Assembly (NCBI RefSeq): GCF_002860345.1
Contig: NZ_NMYC01000005.1
Location: 124,001 to 188,000, forward strand
Length of the DNA: 64,000 bases
Source: Bifidobacterium anseris
Lineage (GTDB): Bacteria > Actinomycetota > Actinomycetes > Actinomycetales > Bifidobacteriaceae
Direction of reading: 5' to 3'
Part shown: piece after piece, positions 28,857 through 38,291 of the stretch
Position numbering within the stretch: position 1 is the stretch's first letter
How the letters are laid out: every line of letters starts with the position of its first letter
Program-made: the position numbers and the translations under genes
Notes under the pieces: generated by a model
Seen by the model: only the letters and a program-made list of their open reading frames with translations
What the model was told of the DNA's origin: nothing
Databases searched by the model: none

Positions 28857-30125
28857 ATGGACAACGACGATAATGCGATCGCGGACGGCGGCCGCCTCGC
28901 ACCGCAGATCAACGCGGCCACGCGCGCGTTTATCGCGGCGCATCAGGATGAGGACGTGCGCGACGTCGCACTTCACGCCAAGCGCGACGGCGACGTGGAC
29001 GTGTCGTTCGCGCTCGACCAGATCGCCGGCCGCCGCATCGCCCGCGCGAAACTGCCGCGATGGGCGATGATCGACGGCATCATCTATCCACCGCATGTGC
29101 CGATGGAACAATGCTCGTCGCAACCGGCAGCGGAATACAAGGCCCGGCTCGCGGCCGAACTCATCGCCGGGCAGCCGCATCCGACGACGCTCGTCGACCT
29201 CACCGGCGGCTTCGGCGTCGACTTCTCCTTCATGGCGCGCGCATTCGACGACGCCGTCTACGTCGAACAACAGCCGACACTATGCGCGCTCGCAGAGCAC
29301 AATCTGCGCGAACTCGGCATCGACAATGCGCGCGTCGTCTGCGCCGATGGCGTCGCATTCCTCGAAACGATGGCGCCGGCGACGCTCATCTACATTGATC
29401 CGGCCCGGCGTGACGCACACGGCGCGCGTACCGTCGCGATCGCCGACTGCACGCCCGACGCGCTCGCATTGCGCGACGCGCTGCTCGCCAAAGCGCCGTT
29501 CGTCGTCATCAAACTGTCGCCAATGCTGGATTGGCGGCAGACGATTGACGATTTCGGCGGCGCGGTGCAGCGTCTCGACATCGTCGCCGTGCACAACGAA
29601 TGCAAGGAGATCCTCGTTGTGCTTAGTCGGGAGCGCGTTGAGCGGCCGCAGATTCGATGCGTGAACGATGGCGTAAGCGTCGAGTTCCGCGCCGGCGATG
29701 ACGAACGGCCGAGCGTCGCGCCGGCGTCGACACTGCCCGATATGCACGTGCTCTATGAGCCGAACGCGGCGATCATGAAGGGTGGCGCATTCGCGACGCT
29801 GCAGCGGCGATGGCCGGCGGCGCAGATCGGCGTCAACAGTCATCTGTTCGTCGCCGATCAGTGGTTCGACGATTTTCCCGGGCGTGCGTTCACCATCGAC
29901 GGCATTGGCACGATGAACAAGAAGGAGCTGCGACGACTGCTCGGCGGCGTCGGAAAGGCGAACGTGGCCGTGCGCAACTTCCCGCTGACGGCCGCGCAAC
30001 TCGCGAAGAAACTCAAACTGGCCGATGGCGGCGACGTCTATCTCTTCGCGACGACCGACGCCGACGGACGCCACATCCTCATCTGCGCGCACAAGGAGGA
30101 CGCGCGCAGTAGTAGTAGTAACTGA
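28857..30125 (+). CDS. Class I SAM-dependent methyltransferase with THUMP-like C-terminus
   Basis: 422 aa. The SAM-binding loop is VDLTGGFGVDFSFMA (about residue 119) and the following acidic residue is in YVEQQPTLCALA; LIYIDPARRDAHGAR matches the DPPR-like motif IV. The C-terminal part (GTMNKKELRRLL, NFPLTAAQLAKKLKL) is the THUMP-like domain that accompanies this methyltransferase in Actinobacteria. The substrate is presumably RNA but is unknown. Start at 28857: TACAAT at 28844-28849 is 7 bp upstream, a leaderless arrangement; the ATG at 28848 overlaps that box. Confidence 0.82.
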   Translation: MDNDDNAIADGGRLAPQINAATRAFIAAHQDEDVRDVALHAKRDGDVDVSFALDQIAGRRIARAKLPRWAMIDGIIYPPHVPMEQCSSQPAAEYKARLAAELIAGQPHPTTLVDLTGGFGVDFSFMARAFDDAVYVEQQPTLCALAEHNLRELGIDNARVVCADGVAFLETMAPATLIYIDPARRDAHGARTVAIADCTPDALALRDALLAKAPFVVIKLSPMLDWRQTIDDFGGAVQRLDIVAVHNECKEILVVLSRERVERPQIRCVNDGVSVEFRAGDDERPSVAPASTLPDMHVLYEPNAAIMKGGAFATLQRRWPAAQIGVNSHLFVADQWFDDFPGRAFTIDGIGTMNKKELRRLLGGVGKANVAVRNFPLTAAQLAKKLKLADGGDVYLFATTDADGRHILICAHKEDARSSSSN

Positions 30126-30245
30126 GTGCGGCAGAGCGGTCAACGGCGGTAGTCGGCGGTTGAGGTCAATCACATACTGCCGTTGGCGGACAGTGGCGGA
30201 CAGCTGCGGATGGTGGCGGACAACTACCGTGCCGGCGGCGGGCAA

Positions 30246-30270
30246 CAAAAAAGGGCGTCGGTGGACGCCC
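30246..30270 (-). terminator. Rho-independent terminator of crgA
   Basis: On the minus strand GGGCGTC-CACC-GACGCCC is followed by a run of six T, 22 nt after the crgA stop codon. Confidence 0.88.
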
Positions 30271-30291
30271 TGATCAGACTTGCGGCACGGC

Positions 30292-30762
30292 TCAACGCCA
30301 CCAGACCATCATGATGAAGCCGGCGATCATGAAACCGAACGCGATCAGCAGATTCCAGGAGCCGATCGACGGAATCGGATACGTGTAGTTCGTCAGGTAG
30401 AAGACGACGGCCCAGATGAGACCGATGATCATCAGCGCACAGAACACCGGCACGAACCAACCGGGATTCGCCTTCGTGCCCTTGATGCTTTCCTCGACAC
30501 GCTTCGTGTTCTCACGCTGACGCTGCATCATGCGGCGCATCTGCGGGGTCATGTCCTTCTCGTCAACGGTCTGGTTGAGGATCTCCTGGATGCGGCCGAC
30601 CGGGATCTCATCGTTCTCGACGTAGGTGGCGGCCTGCGCCAGATCCATCGGTTCCTTATCCGGGTCGGTGCCCTTCATCGGCTCGTCGTTCGACTTCTCG
30701 GCGGCGCCGTGTTCGTCGACCTGGCCATCCGTGGGTGTTTTGTGCAGCTCTTCGTCAGCCAT
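30292..30762 (-). CDS. crgA: Cell division protein CrgA
   Basis: 156 aa. A long acidic N-terminal region (about 95 residues) leads to two membrane helices, WFVPVFCALMIIGLIWAVVF and WNLLIAFGFMIAGFIMMVWW, joined by the short loop LTNYTYPIPSIGS, the CrgA pattern. In mycobacteria and Streptomyces CrgA is a septum protein that interacts with FtsZ, FtsI and other divisome parts. The N-terminal tail is longer than in mycobacterial CrgA. It is divergent from the DUF881/sortase pair and near trpG and pknB, the usual actinobacterial neighbourhood. Confidence 0.9.
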   Translation of the reverse strand: MADEELHKTPTDGQVDEHGAAEKSNDEPMKGTDPDKEPMDLAQAATYVENDEIPVGRIQEILNQTVDEKDMTPQMRRMMQRQRENTKRVEESIKGTKANPGWFVPVFCALMIIGLIWAVVFYLTNYTYPIPSIGSWNLLIAFGFMIAGFIMMVWWR

Positions 30763-30919
30763 TTGTCTTATCTCCTTGCATAGGCTAATTAGGTATCATA
30801 GTGGTTGCTCGCGAAAGCGGCCACTAGCGTCGGCCATCATGAGCAAAATCATCATATTTCGCGCGTCGCTGTGAAGACGGGCCATGCGGCCCGACGCAAC
30901 GGTTCGTAAGGAGACGGAT

Positions 30920-31729
30920 ATGGCCAGGCACAAACCCAAGCATGGCACCGGCAAATCGTTCGTCGGCAGTGTCTCCGTGCTGCTCGTCGTCACCTTCGTC
31001 GGCTTCCTGCTCATCACGAACATGCGCATCAACCGCACGACGACCGTCTCCTCGGACACGGCCGAACTCATCGAGAACCGCGTGCGCAAGGTGGACAAAC
31101 TGCAGGCCGACGTGAAGGAACTGTCGGCGCAAGTGGACAAGTTGAGCGCGCAGGTGCAGTCGGGTCAGTCGACGCCGTCCGAGGATGCCGGCTCGAGCAC
31201 GATGCTGCCCGCCGTCGAAGGTCCGGGCGTCACGGTGACGCTCAACGATTCGTCGATGTGGAAGAACGCCGTCGATTCGTCGGGGTCGGCGGTGGACAAC
31301 GACAAGTACGTCGTGCATCAGCAGGACGTCGAAGCGGTCGTCGACGCGCTGTGGGCGGGCGGCGCCGAGTCGATGCAGATCATGGATCAGCGTGTGCTGT
31401 CGACGTCGGCGATCATCTGCTCGGGCAACGTGCTGCTGCTGCAGGGCCGCAAATACTCGCCGCCGTTCACGATATCCGCAATCGGTCCGCCAACGTTGAT
31501 GATTCAGGCCCTTGATGATTCGCGCGCCGTGCAGATCTACCGGCAGTACGTGGACGCGTACGGCCTCGGCTACGACGTGCGCACGGAGAGCAAACTCCAC
31601 TTCGACAGCACAACGATGCTGCTGCAGCCGCTGCAGTACGCGCATGTGCTGCAGCAACCGAACAAGTCGGAAAACGGGACCGACGATGCCGCGCACGGCG
31701 ATGAGAATGACCAGGGCGGCGCACAATAG
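30920..31729 (+). CDS. DUF881 family membrane-anchored protein
   Basis: 269 aa. One N-terminal membrane helix (VSVLLVVTFVGFLLITNM) is followed by a short coiled coil (VRKVDKLQADVKELSAQVDK) and the DUF881 domain (PGVTVTLNDSS, DVEAVVDALWAGGAESMQI, SGNVLLLQGRKYSPPF). The domain faces outward. DUF881 genes are typical of actinobacterial division and envelope clusters; the exact role is unknown. Start at 30920 with AAGGAG seven bases upstream. It forms a likely pair with the sortase gene 103 nt downstream. Confidence 0.87.
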   Translation: MARHKPKHGTGKSFVGSVSVLLVVTFVGFLLITNMRINRTTTVSSDTAELIENRVRKVDKLQADVKELSAQVDKLSAQVQSGQSTPSEDAGSSTMLPAVEGPGVTVTLNDSSMWKNAVDSSGSAVDNDKYVVHQQDVEAVVDALWAGGAESMQIMDQRVLSTSAIICSGNVLLLQGRKYSPPFTISAIGPPTLMIQALDDSRAVQIYRQYVDAYGLGYDVRTESKLHFDSTTMLLQPLQYAHVLQQPNKSENGTDDAAHGDENDQGGAQ

Positions 31730-31773
31730 ATGCAGCGGCGATCGCGTGGGCAATCGCGCAGCTCTCAATTAAT

Positions 31774-31804
31774 GTGACCACATCAGCAACGTGACCACAT
31801 CAGC
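31774..31804 (+). repeat. Short direct repeat ahead of the sortase gene
   Basis: GTGACCACATCAGC occurs twice with a 17-bp period (31774-31787 and 31791-31804), just before the sortase ribosome site. It looks like a small local duplication and blurs the choice of the sortase start, since both copies offer a GTG. Confidence 0.7.
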
Positions 31805-31832
31805 CAACCGGAAACGGGGGAAGACACCACCT

Positions 31833-32930
31833 ATGGCACACAGTCAACATGCGGCGCAGCGCCGCACACGCAGCGTCGGACGTTCGATCGTCACGATCAT
31901 CGCGGAGTTGCTGCTCACCTTCGCCGCGATCTGCGGCCTGTACGTGGCGTGGATGCAGTGGTGGACCGGCGTGCAGTCGGACCATGTCCAGCAGGAGACG
32001 CGCGCGCAGATCGCATGGGCGCAGCCGAACGACGGCGGCACGCTGAAGATCGCGCAGCCGCAGGATGGCGAGCCGCCGGTGCAGCCACGGGAGGCACTTG
32101 TCGGCGAACTCATCGCCCGCGTCTACATTCCGCGCTTCGGCGACCAATGGGAACGCAACCTCGTGCAGGGCACCGACCTCGCCGAACTCAATCAGCACGG
32201 CCTTGGCCACTATGTGGACTCGCAGATGGCCGGTCAGGTCGGCAACTTCGCGATCGCCGGGCACAGGAACGGCTACGGGCAGCCGCTCGGCGACGTCGAC
32301 AAACTCGAAAAGGGCGACGCGATCGTCATTCGTTCGAAGGACTACTGGTACGTCTACCACTACACGAACTATACGATCGTGACGCCGGACGAAGGCTGGG
32401 TCATCGGCGCGAATCCCGAACATCCGGGCGAGACGCCGACGAAACGACTCATCACGATGACCACCTGCGAGCCGAAGTACACGGCGCCGACGCATCGTTG
32501 GGCGAGCTTCGGCGAGTTCGCCTACTGGGCGAAGGTCTCCGACGGCATCCCGAAGGAGCTTGCGAAGACCGGCTCGAACAGCGCCGTCGAATTCATCAAC
32601 AACGAACGGCAGTCCTTCGCATCGTCGATCACGTCGCTCGCGCCGTGGGTGTGGGGAGCGCTCGCCGTCTATCTCGTCGTGTTCCTCGCGGCGGCCGTCG
32701 CATGGCGTTGGCCGGCGCTGCGCGCGATCCGCGAGAGCGACAAGCCGCTGCCGGACGCCGACATCTACGGCTGGCTGCTGCGCCATCAGCCGGGTGCCGC
32801 GCCAATCCGTTGGCTGATGCTGCTGCTGCTCGTCTTCGCCGCCGCGGCCGCGCTGTTCCAGTGGGGCTTCCCGTGGGCGGCCGCGAACGTCCCGTTCCTG
32901 CAGCAGATGTCCAACTACGTGGCCGTGTAG
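31833..32930 (+). CDS. Class E sortase
   Basis: 365 aa. One N-terminal membrane helix, the sortase core, then two C-terminal membrane helices (YLVVFLAAAVAWRW and IRWLMLLLLVFAAAAALFQW). The active site is H144 in AGHRNGYG, C212 in MTTCEPKYTAPTHR and R222. Class E sortases in other actinobacteria attach surface proteins with an LAxTG signal and serve as the housekeeping enzyme in high-GC species; the LATTG protein at 50.4 kb fits. I chose the ATG at 31833; an in-frame GTG at 31791 would add 14 polar residues. The ribosome site (GGGGGAAG) is rather distant. Confidence 0.88.
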   Translation: MAHSQHAAQRRTRSVGRSIVTIIAELLLTFAAICGLYVAWMQWWTGVQSDHVQQETRAQIAWAQPNDGGTLKIAQPQDGEPPVQPREALVGELIARVYIPRFGDQWERNLVQGTDLAELNQHGLGHYVDSQMAGQVGNFAIAGHRNGYGQPLGDVDKLEKGDAIVIRSKDYWYVYHYTNYTIVTPDEGWVIGANPEHPGETPTKRLITMTTCEPKYTAPTHRWASFGEFAYWAKVSDGIPKELAKTGSNSAVEFINNERQSFASSITSLAPWVWGALAVYLVVFLAAAVAWRWPALRAIRESDKPLPDADIYGWLLRHQPGAAPIRWLMLLLLVFAAAAALFQWGFPWAAANVPFLQQMSNYVAV

Positions 32931-33008
32931 CGCGCCATGCGGCCGCTACACCGGCTGCACTACACTTGTGGGCTAGCATAAGCCTGCACGCGAGCGAGAG
33001 GACCTTTC

Positions 33009-33656
33009 ATGACCGATTCCGCGCATATCCTCGTCGTGGACAACTACGATTCCTTCGTGTACACGATCGTCGGCTATCTCAAGACGCTCGGCGCGACCGT
33101 GACGGTCGTGCGCAACGATGCGCTTGACCCGTCCGACGCCGCCGTCCTCGACGGCTACGACGGCGTCCTGATTTCGCCGGGGCCGGGAGCGCCGGCCGAC
33201 GCGGGCGTCAGCGAGGACATGATTCGCCTGTGTGCGTCGACATGCACGCCGATGTTCGGCGTCTGCCTCGGCATGCAGGCGCTCGCCGAGGTCTTCGGCT
33301 GCACGGTGAGCCATGCGCCGTCGATCATGCACGGCAAGACGAGCCTCGTCGAGCACATTGACGATGAGATCTTCGCCGGCGTCGCGAATCCGATGACGGC
33401 CACGCGCTACCATTCGCTCGCCGTCGAGCCCGATTCGGTGCCGGCCGATGTGCTTGAGGTGACCGCGTGGACCGTCGACGACCATATCGTGCAGGGCATC
33501 AAGCATCGTGAGCTGCCGTTGCACGCCGTGCAGTTCCATCCGGAATCGGTGCTCACGCAGGACGGCTACCGTCTGTTCGCGAATTGGCTCGCCGTCTGCG
33601 GCCAGCCGTCCGCCGTCGACAAAAGCCTGGGGCTGCAGCCGAAGCTTGCGCGCTGA
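33009..33656 (+). CDS. trpG: Glutamine amidotransferase component II (anthranilate/aminodeoxychorismate synthase)
   Basis: 215 aa, class I glutamine amidotransferase. The nucleophile is in FGVCLGMQALAEV and the histidine-glutamate pair in AVQFHPESVLT; the oxyanion part reads LISPGPGAPADAG. It supplies ammonia to a chorismate-using partner (TrpE or PabB), which is not in the window. The place next to pknB and crgA is where actinobacteria commonly keep trpG/pabA. GAGAGGACC precedes the ATG. Confidence 0.92.
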   Translation: MTDSAHILVVDNYDSFVYTIVGYLKTLGATVTVVRNDALDPSDAAVLDGYDGVLISPGPGAPADAGVSEDMIRLCASTCTPMFGVCLGMQALAEVFGCTVSHAPSIMHGKTSLVEHIDDEIFAGVANPMTATRYHSLAVEPDSVPADVLEVTAWTVDDHIVQGIKHRELPLHAVQFHPESVLTQDGYRLFANWLAVCGQPSAVDKSLGLQPKLAR

Positions 33657-33690
33657 GTATGCGTTGATTTCGCGTTGATTACAACGACAA

Positions 33691-33731
33691 CGAGTGGGGG
33701 CCGAACCCATCGCGGATTCGGCCCCCACTCG
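33691..33731. terminator. Bidirectional terminator between trpG and pknB
   Basis: CGAGTGGGGGCCGAA and its complement, a perfect 15-bp stem with an 11-nt loop, between converging genes. Confidence 0.85.
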
Positions 33732-33755
33732 CATGTTACCTATTGCTGCCCGAGA

Positions 33756-35822
33756 TCAGTGCTGACCGTGGTCGCCGCCGTTCTGCGCGCCGTCCGACGG
33801 CGATGGCGACGCCGAGGAGGAGCCCGACGGCGATGGCGACGGATTCGACGGCGCCTTCGTCTTGACGGTGACCTCGGAACCCTTATCGACGCTCGCGCCG
33901 GCGGAGGGGTTGATTGATTCGACGATCGCGTCATCTGACGAATTGCCGTCCACTTTGACGCTCAGTCCGGCCGCCTCGAGGATGGCGCGCGCGCTCGCGA
34001 GCGTGTCTCCGGCGTCGACATTCGGCACCGTCACCTGCTCATGGCCGGTCGACACCCACACCGTCACCGTGCTGTTCTGCGCGACCGACGTGCCGACGTC
34101 CGGCGAGACGCGGATGACCGATCCCTTGTCGACGGTGTCCGACGATTCCTGCATGACGGTGACCGTCAGACCCATCTGCGAGAGCGCGGACAACGCCTGA
34201 TCCTGCGGCTTGCCGATGATGCCGTCCGGCACCTTCGTCATGCCCGACGACACCCACAGGCTGATCGTGGATCCCTTGAGTTGCGACGTGCCGTAGGCCG
34301 GGTCGGTGCGTGTGACATGATCCTTCGCAATCGTCGCGCTGTCCTCGGTCTGCACGCTCGCCTCGACGACGAATCCGGCGTCCTCGAGCGTCGACCTCGC
34401 CTGCTCCTGCGTATAGCCGGTCACGTCCGGGATCTTGATCGGCCGCGGACCCGTCGAGAACCACACTTCGACGGTGCTGCCCTCGGCGACGCGCTTGCCG
34501 CCGGCCGGCGTCTGCTTCGTGAACATGCCTTCCGGCTTCGTTGAATCGGCGTCCTGCTTGACGTTGATGTTGAGGCCGAGGTCGCTCAGCTGCTTGCGTG
34601 CGCGTGCCTCGGTCGTCGTTTCGTTGAAGGTCGGCACCGTCACGAACTTCGTCGCGTTCTGCGCGTGGTCCCACCATAGCCATCCGCCGATCGCGATGCC
34701 GAGGATGACGATCGCCGCGGCGATCGACGCGATGACGACGTTGCGCTTGTGCTTCTTCTTCGCGATTTCGGCACGGCGATCCGCACGTGTCTTGAGCGGT
34801 CCGGTCGAACCATCCGGGTTGATGCGTTCGAACTGTCCGGTGACCGGGTTGAATCGCTGCGTCGCCGGTCCCTGCTGCGCCGGCATCGGTTCCGTCCGCT
34901 GCGGCTGCGCCTTCGTCGCCGACAGGTCGGTCAGTGGATTGAAGGCCGTCGCGCTCGGCACGCCGCCGTTCATGAACGCGATGATGTCGTTCTTGAATTC
35001 GGCGGCCGTCGCATAGCGGTTCTGGCGGTCCTTCGCCATCGCCTTCGCGCAGATCGAATCCCACGCCGTCGGCAGCCCCGGCACAATTGTGCTCGGCCGC
35101 ACGGCCACTTCGGAAACGTGCTGATAGGCGATCGCGACCGCCGAATCACCGGTGAACGGAGGCCGTCCGGTGAGCATCTCGTAGAGCACGCAGCCGGCCG
35201 AATACAGGTCGGAACGCATGTCGACGGTCTCGCCGCGCGCCTGCTCGGGGGAGAGGTACTGCGCGGTGCCGACGACGCCCTGCGATTTCGTCATCGTCGT
35301 CGCTGAATCGTCGAGCGCGCGGGCGATGCCGAAATCCATGACCTTGACGATGCCCTGCTCGGAGATCATGATATTGCCGGGCTTGATGTCACGGTGGATG
35401 ATGCCCATCCGATGCGAATACTCGAGCGCACTGAGCACGCCGATCATCACATGCTCGGCGTCGCGCTGCGACAGCGGCCCGTTCGCCTTGATGATGTCGC
35501 GCAGCGTCTGGCCCTTGACGTATTCCATGACCAAATACGGCAGATGCTCGGTCTGGCCGTTCTCGAAGGTGATGACCTCCTCGCCCGAATCATAGATGTT
35601 GACGATGTTCGGGTTGTTCATCTGCGCGACCGAATGCGCCTCACGCTGGAAGCGCGTCAGGAAGATCTCGTCGTGAGCGAGGTCGGGACGCATGATCTTG
35701 ATGGCGACGGTACGGCCGAGCCTCGTGTCCACGGCCACATGGACCTCCGCCATGCCGCCACGTCCGATGAGCTGGCCGAGCTGGTAGCGGCCACTATCCA
35801 ATGTCGTGGGCATGCTACTCAT
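33756..35822 (-). CDS. pknB: PASTA-domain Ser/Thr protein kinase PknB
   Basis: 688 aa. Kinase domain 12-275 with GRGGMAEVHVAVD loop, K42 in VAIKIM, catalytic D145 in HRDIKPGN and DFG at 163; a proline/glutamine-rich linker; one membrane helix at about 361-384; then four outside PASTA repeats and a Ser/Pro/Gly tail. Family members sense peptidoglycan fragments or lipid II and phosphorylate division and cell-wall proteins. Start at 35822, five bases after AAGGAG. The start overlaps the end of pknA by 8 nt, indicating coupled translation. Last gene of the fhaA-to-pknB operon. Confidence 0.96.
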   Translation of the reverse strand: MSSMPTTLDSGRYQLGQLIGRGGMAEVHVAVDTRLGRTVAIKIMRPDLAHDEIFLTRFQREAHSVAQMNNPNIVNIYDSGEEVITFENGQTEHLPYLVMEYVKGQTLRDIIKANGPLSQRDAEHVMIGVLSALEYSHRMGIIHRDIKPGNIMISEQGIVKVMDFGIARALDDSATTMTKSQGVVGTAQYLSPEQARGETVDMRSDLYSAGCVLYEMLTGRPPFTGDSAVAIAYQHVSEVAVRPSTIVPGLPTAWDSICAKAMAKDRQNRYATAAEFKNDIIAFMNGGVPSATAFNPLTDLSATKAQPQRTEPMPAQQGPATQRFNPVTGQFERINPDGSTGPLKTRADRRAEIAKKKHKRNVVIASIAAAIVILGIAIGGWLWWDHAQNATKFVTVPTFNETTTEARARKQLSDLGLNINVKQDADSTKPEGMFTKQTPAGGKRVAEGSTVEVWFSTGPRPIKIPDVTGYTQEQARSTLEDAGFVVEASVQTEDSATIAKDHVTRTDPAYGTSQLKGSTISLWVSSGMTKVPDGIIGKPQDQALSALSQMGLTVTVMQESSDTVDKGSVIRVSPDVGTSVAQNSTVTVWVSTGHEQVTVPNVDAGDTLASARAILEAAGLSVKVDGNSSDDAIVESINPSAGASVDKGSEVTVKTKAPSNPSPSPSGSSSASPSPSDGAQNGGDHGQH

Positions 35823-36828
35823 TGCTGCTCCTTCCGCCTTGAACCGCAAAGTGGTTGTGTCGTGGGGAATCCGTGCGCGCCGCCTGCGCGAACGGGGGAA
35901 TCGTGTTCGTGGCCGGATCGTGGTGCGGCGCGCTCGCGACGCGGCGCGGCACCCGCTTTCCGGACGTGACCATCGTCGCGTCGACGGCGCTCGTCTGCTG
36001 GTCGAGCAGCCTGCGTTCGATGCGCGAGAGGACGCGGGCGACCGTCAGCGCGTCCTGCGGACGGTCGAGCGGGTCCTTCGAAAGCATCGACATGACGAAT
36101 TGGGACAGCTGTAAGTTGACGCTCGCCGGCAGCGGCGGCACCGGATTGTTGACATGCGCGGCGGCGATGTCGACCGGCGTCGCGCCGGTGAACGGACGGT
36201 GTCCGCACAGGCCTTCGTAGGCGACGACGCCGAGTGAATAGATGTCCGACTGCGGCGTGGCGTGCTGGCCTTGCGCCTGCTCGGGGGAGATGTACTGCGC
36301 GGTGCCGACGACCATGCCGTCCTGCGTGATCTGCTCCTGATTCGTCGAATAGGAGACGCCGAAATCGGTGATCTTGACTTCGCCGTTGCTCGACACCATG
36401 ATGTTCGCTGGCTTGACGTCGCGGTGGATGACGCCGTGTGAGTGCGCGACGAACAGGCCGCGCGCCGTCTGGATGAGGATCGGCAGCAGCTGCGTAGGCT
36501 CCATCGGACCGTCGATCTCGTGGAACAGATCGGCGAGCGACTTGCTTGGCACGTATTCCATGATCAGGAATCCGATGCCGTCATGCTCGTAGTATTCGAA
36601 CAGCGCGGCGATGTTCGGGTGTGCGAGATTCGCCGAGTTGCGCGCCTCGGCGCGCAGCCTGCGCAGCTTCGACTCCTGGTTCGTCGTGTCGGTGCGCAGC
36701 GCCTTGATCGCGACCGGGCGTCCCAGCTGGATGTCGTAGCCTTTCCAGACCTCGCCCATGCCTCCCTGCGCGAGGCGCGAATCGAGGCGGTAACGCCGGT
36801 GAATGAGCTGTCCTTCGATGAGTCTCAT
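35815..36828 (-). CDS. pknA: Ser/Thr protein kinase PknA
   Basis: 337 aa. The kinase domain fills residues 13-270: QGGMGEVWKGYD, K42 in VAIKAL, catalytic D137 in HRDVKPANIM and DFG at 155. The activation loop contains NQEQITQDGMVVGTAQYISP with threonines. The C-terminal part is short and there is no convincing membrane helix, so unlike mycobacterial PknA it may be cytoplasmic. It overlaps pbpA by 4 nt and pknB by 8 nt. Expected to work with PknB and be reversed by PstP. Confidence 0.93.
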   Translation of the reverse strand: MRLIEGQLIHRRYRLDSRLAQGGMGEVWKGYDIQLGRPVAIKALRTDTTNQESKLRRLRAEARNSANLAHPNIAALFEYYEHDGIGFLIMEYVPSKSLADLFHEIDGPMEPTQLLPILIQTARGLFVAHSHGVIHRDVKPANIMVSSNGEVKITDFGVSYSTNQEQITQDGMVVGTAQYISPEQAQGQHATPQSDIYSLGVVAYEGLCGHRPFTGATPVDIAAAHVNNPVPPLPASVNLQLSQFVMSMLSKDPLDRPQDALTVARVLSRIERRLLDQQTSAVDATMVTSGKRVPRRVASAPHHDPATNTIPPFAQAARTDSPRHNHFAVQGGRSSNE

Positions 36829-38291
36829 TGGGTAAGCGCCTCCTTCATTACTGCGGTCATGACCGGTCCGGCGGCGAACGAGCCGTAGAGGTCGACATTG
36901 TGGACGACGACGGCGACGGCGATCTTCGGATCATCGGCCGGCGCGAATCCGATGACCCAGCCGTCAATCGAATCGTTGTCTGCGCCGATCTGCGCGGTGC
37001 CGGTCTTTGCGGCGACGCGGATGCCGGGGATCTCGAGATTCGTGTTCTCGTCGGTGACGACGGCCTCCATGCCTTCGGTGAGCTGTTTCGCCGTGTCCTC
37101 GCTGAACGCCGTGCTCATGACCTGCGGCTTCGTGTCCGGCAATACTGACAGGTCGCTGAAGCGTACGCGGTCGACGAGCGTCGGTTTCATGACCTTGCCC
37201 TTGTTCGCGACCGTCGCGGCGACCATCGCGTTCTGCAGCGGCGTGATGAGCGTGTCGCCCTGACCGATCGACGCCAACGCGAGCCGATCTGGCGTGACCT
37301 GCTGCGGGAACCGCGACGCGACGGCGCGCATCGGCGTGCCGTCCGCGGCCGATCCGTCGATCGTGATCGTCGAATCGAAGCCGAATTTCTTCGCCATGTC
37401 GCTGACCGTGTCGTCGCCAAGCGCGACGCCGAGCTGCGCGAACGCCGTGTTCGACGAGTACGCCATCGCGTCCTTGAGCGAGATCTTGCCGTCGACGCCA
37501 TCGCCTGCCGACGACGAGTTCGTCAGCGCCGTCTCCGTTCCCGGCAGCGTGTAGCTTGCGCCGGCCGGGATCTGCGAGTTGATGTTGTATTTGCCCGAGT
37601 TGATCGCGGCGGCCGCGACGACGGTCTTGAACGTCGATCCCGGCGGATACAGCTGGCTCGTCGCGCGGTTGATCATCGGGCTGGCGTTGCCTTGGCTCAG
37701 CTCGGCGTAGTTCTTGTTCGCCGTGCCGCCGTCGTGCGTCGCGAGCAGATTCGGGTCGTAGCTCGGCTTGCTCACCATCGCGAGGATGCGGCCGGTGCTC
37801 GGCTCGATCGCGACGACGGCGCCGTCATCGTCGCCGAGCGCGTCGTAGGCGGCCTTCTGCAGCTTCGTGTCGATTGATGTCTCGATCGAGGCGCCGCGGT
37901 TCTCCTCGCCGGTGAACAGGCCTTTGAGCCGCTGCCAGAACATCGCGTCGGACTCGCCGGTCAGCAGCGTGTCCTCGGACGCCTCGATGCCGCGGTCGGC
38001 CTTCTGCGTGACTGAGAAATAGCCGGTGATCGGCGCGTAGAGCGGACCGTCGGCGTAGGCGCGCTGATACTTGTATTCGTCCTGCGACGCATCCGATTTG
38101 GCGAGGATCGTGCCGTCGGACGCGAGGATCGCGCCGCGTGCCGCGCTATTCGTATAGTAGAGTGTGCGCACGTTGCGCGAATCGCTGGCGAGCGCGTTCG
38201 AACGGACCGTCATGATGATCGACGATGAGATGCCGAGGATGACGAACAGCACGAGGACGGCGGTGAACAGCTGACGCAGTGTTTTGTTCAT
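36825..38291 (-). CDS. pbpA: Class B penicillin-binding protein (PbpA)
   Basis: 488 aa. One N-terminal membrane helix (LFTAVLVLFVILGISSSIIM), a dimerisation domain, then the transpeptidase domain with S219 of PPGSTFK, SSN at 279-281 and KTG at 429-431. It cross-links peptidoglycan and is paired with the RodA-type polymerase encoded directly upstream, with which it shares one base at the junction (ATGA-type). The dimerisation domain is compact, as in actinobacterial PbpA. Confidence 0.95.
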   Translation of the reverse strand: MNKTLRQLFTAVLVLFVILGISSSIIMTVRSNALASDSRNVRTLYYTNSAARGAILASDGTILAKSDASQDEYKYQRAYADGPLYAPITGYFSVTQKADRGIEASEDTLLTGESDAMFWQRLKGLFTGEENRGASIETSIDTKLQKAAYDALGDDDGAVVAIEPSTGRILAMVSKPSYDPNLLATHDGGTANKNYAELSQGNASPMINRATSQLYPPGSTFKTVVAAAAINSGKYNINSQIPAGASYTLPGTETALTNSSSAGDGVDGKISLKDAMAYSSNTAFAQLGVALGDDTVSDMAKKFGFDSTITIDGSAADGTPMRAVASRFPQQVTPDRLALASIGQGDTLITPLQNAMVAATVANKGKVMKPTLVDRVRFSDLSVLPDTKPQVMSTAFSEDTAKQLTEGMEAVVTDENTNLEIPGIRVAAKTGTAQIGADNDSIDGWVIGFAPADDPKIAVAVVVHNVDLYGSFAAGPVMTAVMKEALTQ

